Shown here: one piece after another, positions 9,601 through 16,379 of the stretch | Numbering within the stretch: the first letter of the stretch is position 1 | How the letters are laid out: every line of letters starts with the position of its first letter | Source of the DNA: a virus | Virus record (IMG/VR): IMGVR_UViG_3300044858_000658 | Span: 1 to 38,961 of that record | Direction: 5' to 3' (one strand) | DNA: 38,961 bases | Translations under genes and position numbers: made by a program | The notes under the pieces: generated by a model | Database searches by the model: none | The model's input: the letters and a program-made list of their open reading frames with translations, nothing else | What the model was told of the DNA's origin: nothing

Positions 9601-9967
9601 ATCTATTGGTTTGCGGCCCGACGATCTCGCCAATCACCAGAAGGTGCTGTTTGAAATGTCTCGGGGCGAGAACAAGATCCGCTTTGAGCGCGAGCGCATC
9701 ATCCGCAACACACGCGATGCCACTCTCAAGGGCGACACTAAGCGTCTGGAGAAGATGGCTCAGGAGCAGAGCAAGTTCAATGTGCGCTATCCAGAGTACG
9801 AGATAACCAAGGAAAACATCGACCGGTCGCTTGATATGTCGATTGAAGAACTCTTGGACTCATTCAAGGGATTCCGTCCCACGGACAAGAACATGCGTAT
9901 CTTTGCGCCGACTGCAATTGAGTCCGGTCGTGCGTTGGCTGAGAGCCGCGAAAAGAAGAAAGAATAA
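3695..9967 (+). CDS. Giant polyvalent internal virion protein with metallopeptidase-like motif and LPD38-like C-terminal region
   Basis: The product has 2090 residues. The ATG at 3695 has AAGGTAG upstream. Regions in order: a short N-terminal segment; hydrophobic Gly/Ala-rich helices (about 150-230, small-residue patterns typical of membrane insertion); Pro/Ala linkers with two copies of RIEPTFEAPAP (about 370-420); coiled coil (about 420-830); a domain with H934-E-L-L-H938, the zinc-peptidase HExxH signature; then a long helical part. Within the last part, about 1520-1760 contains FVTRLAFIHYLSAAGSAIL and FLLQFLHYPMFITIRWMQ, and I judge it to resemble the large polyvalent protein domain LPD38. 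Large proteins of this kind are thought to be packaged and ejected with the DNA. The zinc ligand beyond HExxH is not identified, so peptidase activity is a prediction. Confidence 0.8.
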   Translation: MQKAYNPATGEVLFLVGDQWVKPSQVAQNPQTGEYAYLVNNNWELFKPPAAPAPAAQQPVADETERLLRRFPAPKESVFRQVADVPLGVAKGFTQGVRMMANVFGAGSDTSNTIKSAEDYLSGLMSAQAKNDRQAIARIMKDAEDKGVADQVLAGVKAFSVAPVDTLSSAFGTAGPIILSALGAKLLGAGALASTGISALMGAGMGAGTIKGTIYEETKRALIEAGADPAEAEKRAELAQRYDGKNLDQILLGTVIGGVAGVGPLEKGAASALARRILGATTAKEVAETAAAPVAQSAIRQRAVAGVKEAVPEFGQAFQEQTAGNVAQQREGFNVPTFRGAVGAGTLEGLAGLSLGALTGGAPPAEPAPAPERIEPTFEAPAPAPAPATAPAPGRIEPTFEAPAPVAPPSQPRITPGASAPLSPEEIEAKVADYSRFMPEEDARRVVLEEQQKAAEAAEAEATAAVTAPPAPAPAPELDPVLQRLKDLTQERIDAGVPPQQAALQALEQLQQEQQADEDAAKAAAEGEQRVAEPVTPPSGEGIGVAGVPSEQPPAGGVAGTERTGVVPTEADVGQPPAREGEQPSAVTPKVEETLEEADARFAAEDAAYQKQVDEDKSTGQFHAQTAFDQRGAYKDLDDAIDSYRENLADTLTEQGITDPNRFNVTLDAFNAEVAKLKAAEAPAAAPAPASVVEAPKGKRGRKPLPPEQQAKSEERRKEQRREANAAAREVERLKAELAKAKETVEPGNYPNETEYSEAKISQGMRRKRALAALYDFSRTNRNKPGQEAKAVLEAEASKQEIDDIAKGHAVRKQAAKKVSPQQKDESRTAEAVNPKLKGVTTGLQAIGVLLRTGTIFQKLMAMRIRNSVRNVKVVILEKDDPTPSALLTDAVLPYWESARALYVHDDATGADTVYIRGESFGADQGLNNVTVLHELLHAATAQKLQLALRLMKRGLDSGAPVVKAAKDIQETMRAVADDFVRQNKAGTIPRHVAMLFANTGGAIITDVKEFVAYGLSDPIFQRYLNSITDVVEPSETFFSRFVDGIRALFGIPEDMHTAMTNLVNATDKLISSPKTERMRLLEEKDKKLAKVLGEKQRVSPQTKDKRTLDEIDKEVDEALLKFQQSKTAEEAAEKVGLLHSLRRWEDLKRYFNSLYNTLDAKRLGTVLSIVPTDVVSDWGSGKVPSLKDTNDLLVDMRNMQYQLVTSAAEVSENMVRAIKKDPSLYDKLAEVMSVATDVRVDPAVDNRNKKLSDLYNDLGTEGQRIYKEVRDYYTRMVELYSSLLDAQIQEANLPPDAKKAIMAEIRRKFELDKKIVPYFPFVRNRGTHWLRVKPDPKSPSQFYMLGSIAERDAVAAAIAEKQGKTVKELFDGGVFKAGDSIETLRKMDDTVGFSEKVKDIFSQIDKMSSLGPKDKEAVKNSVYELYLATVPEQSFRKGFIERKDVAGYSTDVVRAFSSSSLRFASQLPRIKYGQKLRMSLFAGRKSLEGNPDQAKLERFVGEMETRVDQELNPDIRKGTWESTVDFVTRLAFIHYLSAAGSAILQGVGILYGASTIGARHGYGATALEMGKMMRIFGEYSIIKKNTDGTTSIKPPSVATSKRVATNPMERRAIREVFGSITEHTLSSEVLGRGRVSTAKFEGRGSMVGRGLSTVVGGLFHTTERLVRETLFMTSFRLSMKEGQKKGLKGDELFDYAKRQAVADVYDSVGNMREENRPPMFRNATGRFLLQFLHYPMFITIRWMQEFKRMLPFMGNEAKFQAFKEFAGIMGTTYLLGGVVALPFVKEMAGFIAAAFDDWDEEDKPADMRNMSYWTWWANVWLPEYLGQVGIFGKSLNDLTGMSEQELAAVITRGPVNALTGRDISSRVSISPTDMLLGGPDKETRTTREGAIALALERAGPAANMMLSYMDAYDAWQNGDMQKTMEKMLPAVARNVVIAEKYRKEGVKDYKGNILIGEDSFTKGDYLYQSIGLRPDDLANHQKVLFEMSRGENKIRFERERIIRNTRDATLKGDTKRLEKMAQEQSKFNVRYPEYEITKENIDRSLDMSIEELLDSFKGFRPTDKNMRIFAPTAIESGRALAESREKKKE

Positions 9968-9993
9968 AAAAGCCCCGGCGCGATGCCGGGGCT
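9966..9993 (-). terminator. Rho-independent terminator ending the minus-strand replication transcript
   Basis: On the minus strand AGCCCCGGC and GCCGGGGCT (9 bp, 5-base loop; 9971-9993) are followed by a run of T from the A-tract at 9966-9971. On the plus strand the hairpin is followed by GAAGATGG with no T-run, so it mainly serves minus-strand transcripts. It lies at the meeting point of the convergent late and replication operons. Confidence 0.85.
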
Positions 9994-10061
9994 GAAGATG
10001 GAAGGAGCGAACTTCCAAAGGAGAAAGCAAGGCAACCATCCTTGCGCTCGCAAGTGTACGT

Positions 10062-10256
10062 CTACACACGCCACACCCGCAAGCCTTTTACCCCTTCGAC
10101 CACTACAACCTTAAAAATTAGCGTTAAGCCCAAACGCTCTGCTGCCTGCCGTAGCGTACGTCTAGCAGCCACGTGGTTGATGCAGGGTACAAAGAACGAG
10201 TACCCTTTGCGCATCTTCTTCCAGTTGATTGTGTAACTAACCGTCTCGATCTGCAT
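10062..10256 (-). CDS. Small basic conserved phage protein
   Basis: The product has 64 residues. The ATG lies inside the end of the primase-helicase gene (20-base overlap), which suggests translational coupling. The sequence (MQIETVSYTINWKKMRKGYSFFVPC, then LRQAAERLGL and a Val-rich end GLRVWRV) is basic with a compact alpha/beta look. Similar small proteins occur next to phage replication genes, but no function is known to me. It is the last gene before the terminator at 9966-9993. Confidence 0.65.
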   Translation of the reverse strand: MQIETVSYTINWKKMRKGYSFFVPCINHVAARRTLRQAAERLGLTLIFKVVVVEGVKGLRVWRV

Positions 10257-13071
10257 CGTCGGGCGAAGCGATGTACTCGTCCATCTTCAGGAACTCATCC
10301 TTGGTGGTGTCGAGTTCAACTGCACGCACAGCCGGGGCCACGATCTTCATGCCCTTGGACATACGCTTGTTGATCACGCCGACAAGGATGTCTTTCTTCT
10401 CGATCTGCTTGAGCCAGTCTTTGTAGCTGATCTGGCGCTCGGCGCAGTGGGCACGCAGGGAAGCCACCGTCACGAACATGCGCTTGGTATCCGGCTCGTA
10501 GCGGATGTGCAGTTCTCCCCTCGGTTCAAGGATGGGTGCGCTGTCAAGGTTGGTGCGTGCGTCGGCTCTGCCGTTGACGACCACGATGTTGTTGATGTGG
10601 CTGTTGATGAAGTCGCCGAGCATGTTGGTGACTTCCGTAGCGGGAGGGGCTATCTCCTCACGCATTGAACTGAGCATGCCCTTGAGCCATGTGTAGACGG
10701 CCTTCATGTCGTAGTCGTGCAGGCCGAGCTTCTTGGAGATCAAACCCCCGGTTATGTTGCACGCTGCAATGGCTGACCAGAAACGCTCCCGTGCGGTGAA
10801 CTGCACCTCGGCGTCGATCTTTGCCTGTACTTGGCGCAGGGTAGCGATGGCTTCTTCAAGGTTGTTGACCAGCCACTGCGCGTAGATGTCCCCGGCGTGG
10901 CCGTAGTTCTCCATCAACTGCTGATCGAACATCTGCTTGCCCTCGGCAGTGCCGATGACGCTCGTGGGTTCGATCTGATACTCAAACAAGCGCATCGATT
11001 CGCCGTCCGGGGAGTCCTTGGCCAGACGCAGCTTCTCGTAGAACGTAGCGTTAGCTGAGGTCAGGGTGATGCCCTGCCAACTCGTCAGGTTCACACGCTC
11101 TTCGTTGGAGGATGCCTTCATCCGGTTCTTGCCCCGGCCTTGGCTGATGCTGTACGCGAGGTCGGAAAACTCCAGAGGGCTTGTGTTCGTGATCTCGTCG
11201 ATGGTGTTGGCGAGGTTGTTGAGCACGCCCAGGCGATGCATCTTTGCGTTGTAGGTGTCTTTCCAGATTGAGGCCAACTGCTTGGGGTGCCCAACGATGC
11301 TGTTGCACATGTACAGCGTAGTGGACTTGCCAGTGCCAGACTTTGGATAAATCACGTTAATGATGGCACCACTAATACCCGTGAACTTGAGCAGCAGCGA
11401 TCCGAACCCAGTAAGAGCAGCAAATGCGTGCGGCTCCAAACCGGGACGAGAGTACATATTGAATGCCTCCTTCCACTTCTCAAACGAGCCAGTCGGCTTT
11501 ACGTGCTCCACGATGCTTTGCGTGGTGGTGGACGGTGGGCTGTAGAACGAGCCGTCCTTTGTGATCTCCCGATCACCGATGATGATCTTTGAGTCCTTAT
11601 CGACCCAACCAAACTGTGTGCGCATGATTTCTGCTCTGCCTGTTATTTGTAGGTTCTTTACTGAACTGATGAGGTAGTTCAGGATGTTCTTTGTCTGGGT
11701 TTCCCCTGCTGCAACACCCTGCTTGGCCAACGCTTCGCGCAGGCGCTCCTTCACCACGAGTTCCGACAGTGGTACGACAAACTCCTTGAGGCCGTCTCGT
11801 GGCAGGTGCAGGTGCATCAAAGCCGCTTCACCCGCAAACGGATCTTTCATCCGCTTGACTACGTACAAGTTGTTCTCGTACACGAGGGCCGGGGGTTCCT
11901 CTTCGCCGACTGTCATGTAGACCGCACCACTTTTAGCGCGGAAGTACGGGTCTGGCAAGGGTGGATATGTGACGCTAGCGGTAGCGTGCTCGCCCTCTTC
12001 GCCGTCACCGTCGTCGGGCACTTCTTCTCTGGCGATCTCCAGGCCGAGCATGATGGGCGACTTGAACTTGCCCTGGTTGGGGCACCCTTCGCAGCCACCG
12101 GGGTTCTCGTGCTCAAAGGTCGTGCAGAAGTGAGGGCCACCAATGTCAGCGGCTTTCTTCTCGGTCTCCCCTTCTGAGTAGCCGGGGTGATCCTTCGACA
12201 TCTTGTGGATGGCTTCGTCGCGGTCGATGCAGTGGGTCGCAATAGACAGGGCCGAGCGCCACAGGTTGTACTCAATGTCGGCTTGATTCTCGTAGCAGTA
12301 GAGCAACTGCTTGCAGCCTTCTCCTTTGGCTGACTTGATCATGATGGTGCTGAACCGCTTGACGCGATCCTCCAACATGGATTCCATCAGGGGGCTCATC
12401 CGACGAGGGATGTAGTCGCGCTCTTCCTCAGGCTCGGGCGCGTTGATCAGCGCCTTCCAGTCTTCGTAGCTGCGTACGTCGTACTGATCGTTGACGACGG
12501 TTACAACCTGAGGGTTCTGTCTGTCTTTGAAGTTGTACGTGCCGGGTTCTCGCAGCACGCGAGACGCCTCAAACACAGCCGTGTCCACGATCAGCTTTTC
12601 TTCCAACGCGAGGTCGCGCAGGCGCTTGGACAACGACTCCCACACGTTGCGGGGAAGGGTCTCGGACAGCACCCAATAGAAGTGCAGGCCGTAACCCGAG
12701 TCGATGATGATGGGGCGGGGGAGATTTAGTTTTCTACAGAAAGCCTTAACTGCTTCCAAACCAGTACGCTGGTCTATGTAGCCGCAGATCTTGCCCTTCT
12801 TGTTGGGGGCTGCTTTATCTGGGCCGCAGTCAATGTCCATCCACAGTGATCGGAAGAACTTGGCGTTGGAATGCTCTCTGTGTCCTGCATCTCCAAACTT
12901 GGCGCAGCCGAAGTACGCATCGAAGCCGTTATCTACGAGCCACTTAGTCTTCTTGTCAAGCTCTTCGCGTGTCTCGTGGAACGTCTGCTCTATGTATCTT
13001 CCCTTGCCCCATGAGCAGTACATACCCTCTGGAGGGAGTACTACGCTTAGCAAATCAAAGTTGCTTGTCAT
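10237..13071 (-). CDS. Primase-helicase: archaeo-eukaryotic primase fold fused to an AAA+ helicase
   Basis: The product has 944 residues. The N-terminal domain has prim-pol features: the acidic pair in MDID (D79, D81), SGYGLHFYW (125-133), and the conserved segment ASRVLREPGTYNFK (169-182). A Cys/His cluster (H314, C316, H321, C327, C330) lies between the domains and could bind metal. The C-terminal ATPase has Walker A SGTGKS (578-583) and a Walker B-like NTIDEI (622-627), in the style of DUF927 or D5-type phage helicases. It would prime and unwind DNA at the fork for the family A polymerase encoded upstream. No clear Shine-Dalgarno precedes the ATG, but the N-terminal sequence reads as genuine. 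Function by motif is fairly certain; the exact helicase family is not. Confidence 0.85.
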   Translation of the reverse strand: MTSNFDLLSVVLPPEGMYCSWGKGRYIEQTFHETREELDKKTKWLVDNGFDAYFGCAKFGDAGHREHSNAKFFRSLWMDIDCGPDKAAPNKKGKICGYIDQRTGLEAVKAFCRKLNLPRPIIIDSGYGLHFYWVLSETLPRNVWESLSKRLRDLALEEKLIVDTAVFEASRVLREPGTYNFKDRQNPQVVTVVNDQYDVRSYEDWKALINAPEPEEERDYIPRRMSPLMESMLEDRVKRFSTIMIKSAKGEGCKQLLYCYENQADIEYNLWRSALSIATHCIDRDEAIHKMSKDHPGYSEGETEKKAADIGGPHFCTTFEHENPGGCEGCPNQGKFKSPIMLGLEIAREEVPDDGDGEEGEHATASVTYPPLPDPYFRAKSGAVYMTVGEEEPPALVYENNLYVVKRMKDPFAGEAALMHLHLPRDGLKEFVVPLSELVVKERLREALAKQGVAAGETQTKNILNYLISSVKNLQITGRAEIMRTQFGWVDKDSKIIIGDREITKDGSFYSPPSTTTQSIVEHVKPTGSFEKWKEAFNMYSRPGLEPHAFAALTGFGSLLLKFTGISGAIINVIYPKSGTGKSTTLYMCNSIVGHPKQLASIWKDTYNAKMHRLGVLNNLANTIDEITNTSPLEFSDLAYSISQGRGKNRMKASSNEERVNLTSWQGITLTSANATFYEKLRLAKDSPDGESMRLFEYQIEPTSVIGTAEGKQMFDQQLMENYGHAGDIYAQWLVNNLEEAIATLRQVQAKIDAEVQFTARERFWSAIAACNITGGLISKKLGLHDYDMKAVYTWLKGMLSSMREEIAPPATEVTNMLGDFINSHINNIVVVNGRADARTNLDSAPILEPRGELHIRYEPDTKRMFVTVASLRAHCAERQISYKDWLKQIEKKDILVGVINKRMSKGMKIVAPAVRAVELDTTKDEFLKMDEYIASPDDADRDG

Positions 13072-13098
13072 TGGGTGTTGGATTGAAAGGGGGGAAGT

Positions 13099-13117
13099 GC
13101 GGGGCGCTTAGCCCCGC
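13099..13117 (-). other. GC-rich hairpin between the regulator and primase genes
   Basis: GCGGGGC and GCCCCGC form a 7-bp stem with a 5-base loop in the gap between two minus-strand genes. No T-run follows on either strand. It may be an attenuator or an RNA-processing site that sets relative expression of the primase. Confidence 0.4.
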
Positions 13118-13125
13118 TACCCGGA

Positions 13126-13362
13126 TTACTGCTTCGTCAGGCGTGCGAGGTAGGCTTCTACTTTCCGTATCAACTCCAGCTTCGGCCCGTGCTTCCCCTC
13201 AAACCAGTTGTACACGGTCTGACGGGAAACACCGAAAGCCTTGGCTACGTTTGATACGGGCACGTTTTTGGCAATGCAAGCACGGCCCAACGCTACGCCT
13301 AACAGACGCTTATCGGCGCTTTTGTTCGCCGCTACGGTTTGTTGGCTGTACCCGTATGTCAT
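13126..13362 (-). CDS. XRE/Cro-like HTH DNA-binding protein
   Basis: The product has 78 residues. A helix-turn-helix is visible around residues 34-60 (NVAKAFGVSRQTVYNWFEGKHG), with the AxxxGVSRxTVYxW pattern of XRE/Cro regulators. It starts 3 bases after the stop of the putative SSB gene. It is one of three small DNA-binding candidates in the window that could read the repeated operators found upstream. Its position late in the replication operon would suit feedback control, but its target is not shown by sequence. Confidence 0.8.
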   Translation of the reverse strand: MTYGYSQQTVAANKSADKRLLGVALGRACIAKNVPVSNVAKAFGVSRQTVYNWFEGKHGPKLELIRKVEAYLARLTKQ

Positions 13363-13365
13363 CTA

Positions 13366-14229
13366 TTAGTCCTCGTCGCTCCACGCAGAGACCACGTCGG
13401 CAAGGTTCTTCTTACCAGACGGAGCTTCCGGGTCGGCCTTCTTGCTTGCACGCTTGGTAGGCTCGGGCTCCTCGGCCTTGGGAGCAGCCAGAGCAGGCTG
13501 CTTCACAACGCCGTCGGCTTGGGAGGGAGTCATGGTGACAAGCGCCTTGGTCTGCTCGGTACCGGCAACCTTACCGACTGCCTCGTACTCCGTGCGGTTG
13601 ATGTAGCGCACAGGGTTGAACAGCACGGATTGATTGTCGTTCTCGTCGTTGAACGAGATGCGCGTGACCACGTAGTCGATGCTCTTGCCGTTGCTGCTGA
13701 GGTACTTGGTGTAGTTCTCAAACGTGAACGCATCGCCGACGTTGTCGCCGAACAGCGACTTGGAAGCGAGGTTCAGTTGGTACACCTGACCCTCAAGGGT
13801 GCTGCCGAAGTCCTGCTCAAGCAACACTGCAATGCGACGGCTGTAGCGGCACGCCTTGGACTGACCCTGACCCGAACCCTTGACGTTCTGGGGGCAGTCG
13901 TTGCAGTTGTGCGACTGACGGTTAACTGCCTTAGCGTCGGGCGTCATGCCGTCATTGCTGAAGCAGTCGGGAGCGGTCGGCTCGGCATCGGGGCTCCACG
14001 CCTTAGCGTAGAAGATGCGGCCCACCTTGGGTGCAGCGTTGACCACAATGGCGTTGAGATCGCCCTTGATCTTGCCCATCTCTTCGCCGCCGACGACGAG
14101 CTTGAACGTGCCGTTCTTGGGCACGATACGCTTAACGCCAGAGCGACCCGCAAGCTGCTTGGTCAGTTCGCTTACGCCTGCGGTTTGCAGGAAGTCGGGG
14201 AGGTCTTGGCTGAGGATGATGTTGCTCAT
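13366..14229 (-). CDS. Putative single-stranded DNA-binding protein with four-Cys motif and acidic tail
   Basis: The product has 287 residues and its ATG has AAGGAAAG upstream. Four Cys (C89, C109, C112, C127) in a C...CxxCP...KAC arrangement could bind zinc. A Lys/Ala/Pro-rich linker leads to an acidic C-terminus ending SAWSDED, typical of SSB tails that recruit replication partners. The family is common in phage replication modules and is often left as hypothetical. The position between the primase-helicase and helicase genes fits. The SSB assignment rests on the tail, the Cys cluster and context rather than a recognised OB fold. Confidence 0.55.
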   Translation of the reverse strand: MSNIILSQDLPDFLQTAGVSELTKQLAGRSGVKRIVPKNGTFKLVVGGEEMGKIKGDLNAIVVNAAPKVGRIFYAKAWSPDAEPTAPDCFSNDGMTPDAKAVNRQSHNCNDCPQNVKGSGQGQSKACRYSRRIAVLLEQDFGSTLEGQVYQLNLASKSLFGDNVGDAFTFENYTKYLSSNGKSIDYVVTRISFNDENDNQSVLFNPVRYINRTEYEAVGKVAGTEQTKALVTMTPSQADGVVKQPALAAPKAEEPEPTKRASKKADPEAPSGKKNLADVVSAWSDED

Positions 14230-14231
14230 TT

Positions 14232-14669
14232 CTAACTTTCCTTGGAACGTCTAACGACCACGGTGAATTCCCGCTCGACATTGAGCCCTGCGGGATGGCT
14301 ATTGGGATTCTCTTCAAGAAACTGCTTCATGTGGGTCTGATGAAGCCGCTTCTCCAACAGGGCGTATGCACGATGCTTCTCGATGAAGCTGTACATCGAA
14401 TCCCAATCATTCGTCCAGTACCGTGACTTGACTGAACGGATGATCGTCCCTGAGTTGGTCTTGATGCTGTTGGCGTCCACAGACTTGCAGATCTCCAACA
14501 TCTCGCCTTCGATGAGCTTGAGTTGGTTCTCCAACTCTTCGTCGGCACGCTCGTAGTTGCGCTTGAGATCAGTGCGTGCGTCACGGATACGGATGTACGT
14601 AGCCGTAAGCTGCTCAAGCGGCACGCCGCTGATCGTGGGGGTAGGTTGGTCTTGGACTTGGTCGTCCAC
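14232..14669 (-). CDS. Conserved phage protein, Gp157-like in outline
   Basis: The product has 145 residues. The GTG at 14669 is chosen because AAGGAG lies 7 bases upstream; an upstream TTG would run through the promoter. The N-terminal half is a helical coiled coil (IRDARTDLKRNYERADEELENQL). The C-terminal half contains GTIIRSVKSRYWTNDWDSMY, LLEKRLHQTHMKQFLEENP and a final VEREFTVVVRRSKES. This layout recalls the siphovirus Gp157 group and similar proteins next to phage SSB genes, but no activity is established. It is the first gene of the transcript from the promoter at 14701-14728. Confidence 0.65.
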   Translation of the reverse strand: MDDQVQDQPTPTISGVPLEQLTATYIRIRDARTDLKRNYERADEELENQLKLIEGEMLEICKSVDANSIKTNSGTIIRSVKSRYWTNDWDSMYSFIEKHRAYALLEKRLHQTHMKQFLEENPNSHPAGLNVEREFTVVVRRSKES

Positions 14670-14700
14670 GGTTCGCTCCTTCTTGGTTGTGATGGGTCTT

Positions 14701-14728
14701 ATTATGGAGGGCAACTTGACTTTGTCAA
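14701..14728 (-). promoter_or_regulatory. Sigma70-type promoter for the SSB/primase transcript
   Basis: On the minus strand -35 TTGACA (14723-14728) and -10 CATAAT (14701-14706) are separated by 16 bases. The first gene downstream starts at 14669. The -35 box is part of a CTTGAC-N3-GTCAAG palindrome, so a bound protein would block polymerase. The promoter overlaps the stop of the helicase gene upstream. Confidence 0.7.
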
Positions 14729-14729
14729 G
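14715..14729. promoter_or_regulatory. Palindromic operator CTTGAC-TTT-GTCAAG
   Basis: Perfect 6-bp arms with a 3-base centre overlap the -35 box of the promoter at 14701-14728. An almost identical site covers the promoter at 21579-21606, and a third lies at 29777-29791. Confidence 0.65.
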
Positions 14730-16122
14730 TACCTTCCGACAATTCTTGTTTGTAAAGCTCGATGATCTTCTCGTGGTTGGAGATGTTGCTGCGCAGCAGT
14801 TGGTACAGCCGAGCCTCGATGGGACTGCCCTTGATGTGCACCACTGTCATGGCGTTCTTCTGACCGGGGCGGTCGATGCGTGCGTTGGCTTGCAGGTAGG
14901 TCTCAACGCTAGTCACGGGAGCGTACCAAACGACGGTGTCGGCTGCGGTCAGGGTAAGTCCGTGGGATGCGGCCTGCGGCTGAATGATCAGCACGCGAGG
15001 GTTGTCTTGCTCTTGGAATTTCTTGACGAGTTCTGTACGCTTGTGTACGGGTACCTCGCCGTTGATCACGTCTGCTGTGATGCTTTGCTTGGTCAGGTGA
15101 TCGTGCACCTGCTTGATCGTGTGCGTGAACGGAACGAACACAAGCACTTTGTGAGAGGCTTCGTCGATGACTTCCTTGACTGCGTGTAAGCGATTACTTG
15201 CATCGAAATCCACGACCTCACCCGTGTCGGTGTAGACCGAGCCGCATGCTATCTGGAGCAGCTTGCTGAGCTTGACCGCTGCGTTGACTGCGCTGACCTC
15301 TTCACCCGCTGCCTCCATGAGCATGTCGGTCTTGAGCTTCTTGTAGTACTTGATCTGCTGCGGCGTCATCGGCGCGTCCCGGTCGGCGAACGTGACCTCC
15401 GGGAGATCAAGGCACTGCCGCTTTTCAAATCGGATGGCCGGTTGTAGTACACGATGCACGACCGACTGAGCCGCAGGCTTGGGTGCCCACCGATACTGCG
15501 TTACCGGATACATCACCTGATCACGGAACTGCCCGAAGAAGGGCGGCACTCCATCAGGGTTGACGAGCTTGGCCAGACCGTAGGCATCCACAGGCGACTG
15601 CGCGGCGGGGGTACCCGTGAGCATCCACAGACCCTTGACGTGCTTCATCACGTCGCGCAATGTCTTCCATCTATCGGTCTGTGCGTTCTTATAGGCAGAG
15701 GCTTCATCGACCACGATCAGATCGAATCCACCCGCGATGATCTCAGCTTTGCAGATAGACACGCCGTCGAAGTTGATGATGACGTACTCAGCACCAGCCT
15801 TGATGATCTCCTTGCGCTTAGTCGCGCTGCCATAAGCCACATCTACACGGCGGTGCACCGCAAACTTAAACAGGTCTTGCTGCCAAGCCGAGTGCATGAT
15901 GGACAGAGGGCAGACGATCAGCACGCGCCGGATCAACCCCATCTTCATGAGGTAGTCGGTTGCCCAGATCACCGAGGCCGTTTTACCCGTACCCTGCTCG
16001 TTAAAGCAGAAGGCTTTGCGCTGACCAGACAGAAACGCCGCCGTCTCCTTCTGATGCAGGAAGGGGGACAGCCCCGGAGGGCATGGCCAGTTGTAGCCGG
16101 GGAGAAAGTCCTGCTGTTCCAT
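14725..16122 (-). CDS. SNF2-type superfamily 2 helicase/ATPase
   Basis: The product has 465 residues. The start is the ATG at 16122, overlapping the previous stop as TAATG; an upstream in-frame ATG lies inside the preceding gene. Motifs: Walker A EQGTGKT (42-48), DEAS (139-142), LTGTP (168-172), and motif VI QANARIDRPGQ (411-421). The last is the hallmark of SNF2/Swi2-like ATPases. Such proteins in phages are thought to remodel DNA-protein complexes or branch structures during replication and recombination. The neighbours are nuclease and polymerase genes, which fits. Confidence 0.9.
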   Translation of the reverse strand: MEQQDFLPGYNWPCPPGLSPFLHQKETAAFLSGQRKAFCFNEQGTGKTASVIWATDYLMKMGLIRRVLIVCPLSIMHSAWQQDLFKFAVHRRVDVAYGSATKRKEIIKAGAEYVIINFDGVSICKAEIIAGGFDLIVVDEASAYKNAQTDRWKTLRDVMKHVKGLWMLTGTPAAQSPVDAYGLAKLVNPDGVPPFFGQFRDQVMYPVTQYRWAPKPAAQSVVHRVLQPAIRFEKRQCLDLPEVTFADRDAPMTPQQIKYYKKLKTDMLMEAAGEEVSAVNAAVKLSKLLQIACGSVYTDTGEVVDFDASNRLHAVKEVIDEASHKVLVFVPFTHTIKQVHDHLTKQSITADVINGEVPVHKRTELVKKFQEQDNPRVLIIQPQAASHGLTLTAADTVVWYAPVTSVETYLQANARIDRPGQKNAMTVVHIKGSPIEARLYQLLRSNISNHEKIIELYKQELSEGT

Positions 16123-16379
16123 TAGTTTTTCTTGGTGTTGCTCTTGGCTTCTACCCGCTTCCAAATTGCTTCAGCATCTTCGGGCGGCACTTCGGTTGAG
16201 TTCTCAAACAGCGTGCCGTTCTCCATCATCTGCTTGATGGCAGCGATCATCTCGTCGAGTTCTTCCTGCGTGCCCTCAAAGTCGTCGAAGCACCCGGGTG
16301 CGAACTCAATTTTGGTGTCTTTGTTGGTGTTGTCCATGAAGGATTTGAGTTTTTGATTTGCGTTGTGGTCGCCACTCAT
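16122..16379 (-). CDS. Small acidic conserved phage protein
   Basis: The product has 85 residues. The core (KIEFAPGCFDDFEGTQEELDE, then MIAAIKQMMENG) is a pattern I know from small hypothetical proteins in many phage replication operons. The protein is acidic with a basic tail. The start overlaps the preceding stop (ATGA) and the stop overlaps the helicase start (TAATG), so it is translationally coupled on both sides. A second possible start (MDNTNKDT) lies 14 codons in. Function unknown. Confidence 0.7.
   Translation of the reverse strand: MSGDHNANQKLKSFMDNTNKDTKIEFAPGCFDDFEGTQEELDEMIAAIKQMMENGTLFENSTEVPPEDAEAIWKRVEAKSNTKKN

Noticed and set aside
13339-14235. Long plus-strand reading frame opposite the putative SSB gene
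   Set aside because: It is the antisense of a convincing gene; Leu/Val/Gly/Arg-biased composition typical of a shadow frame.
14557-15189. 210-codon plus-strand frame opposite the SNF2-type helicase gene
   Set aside because: Antisense shadow; low-quality protein composition and no start signals.
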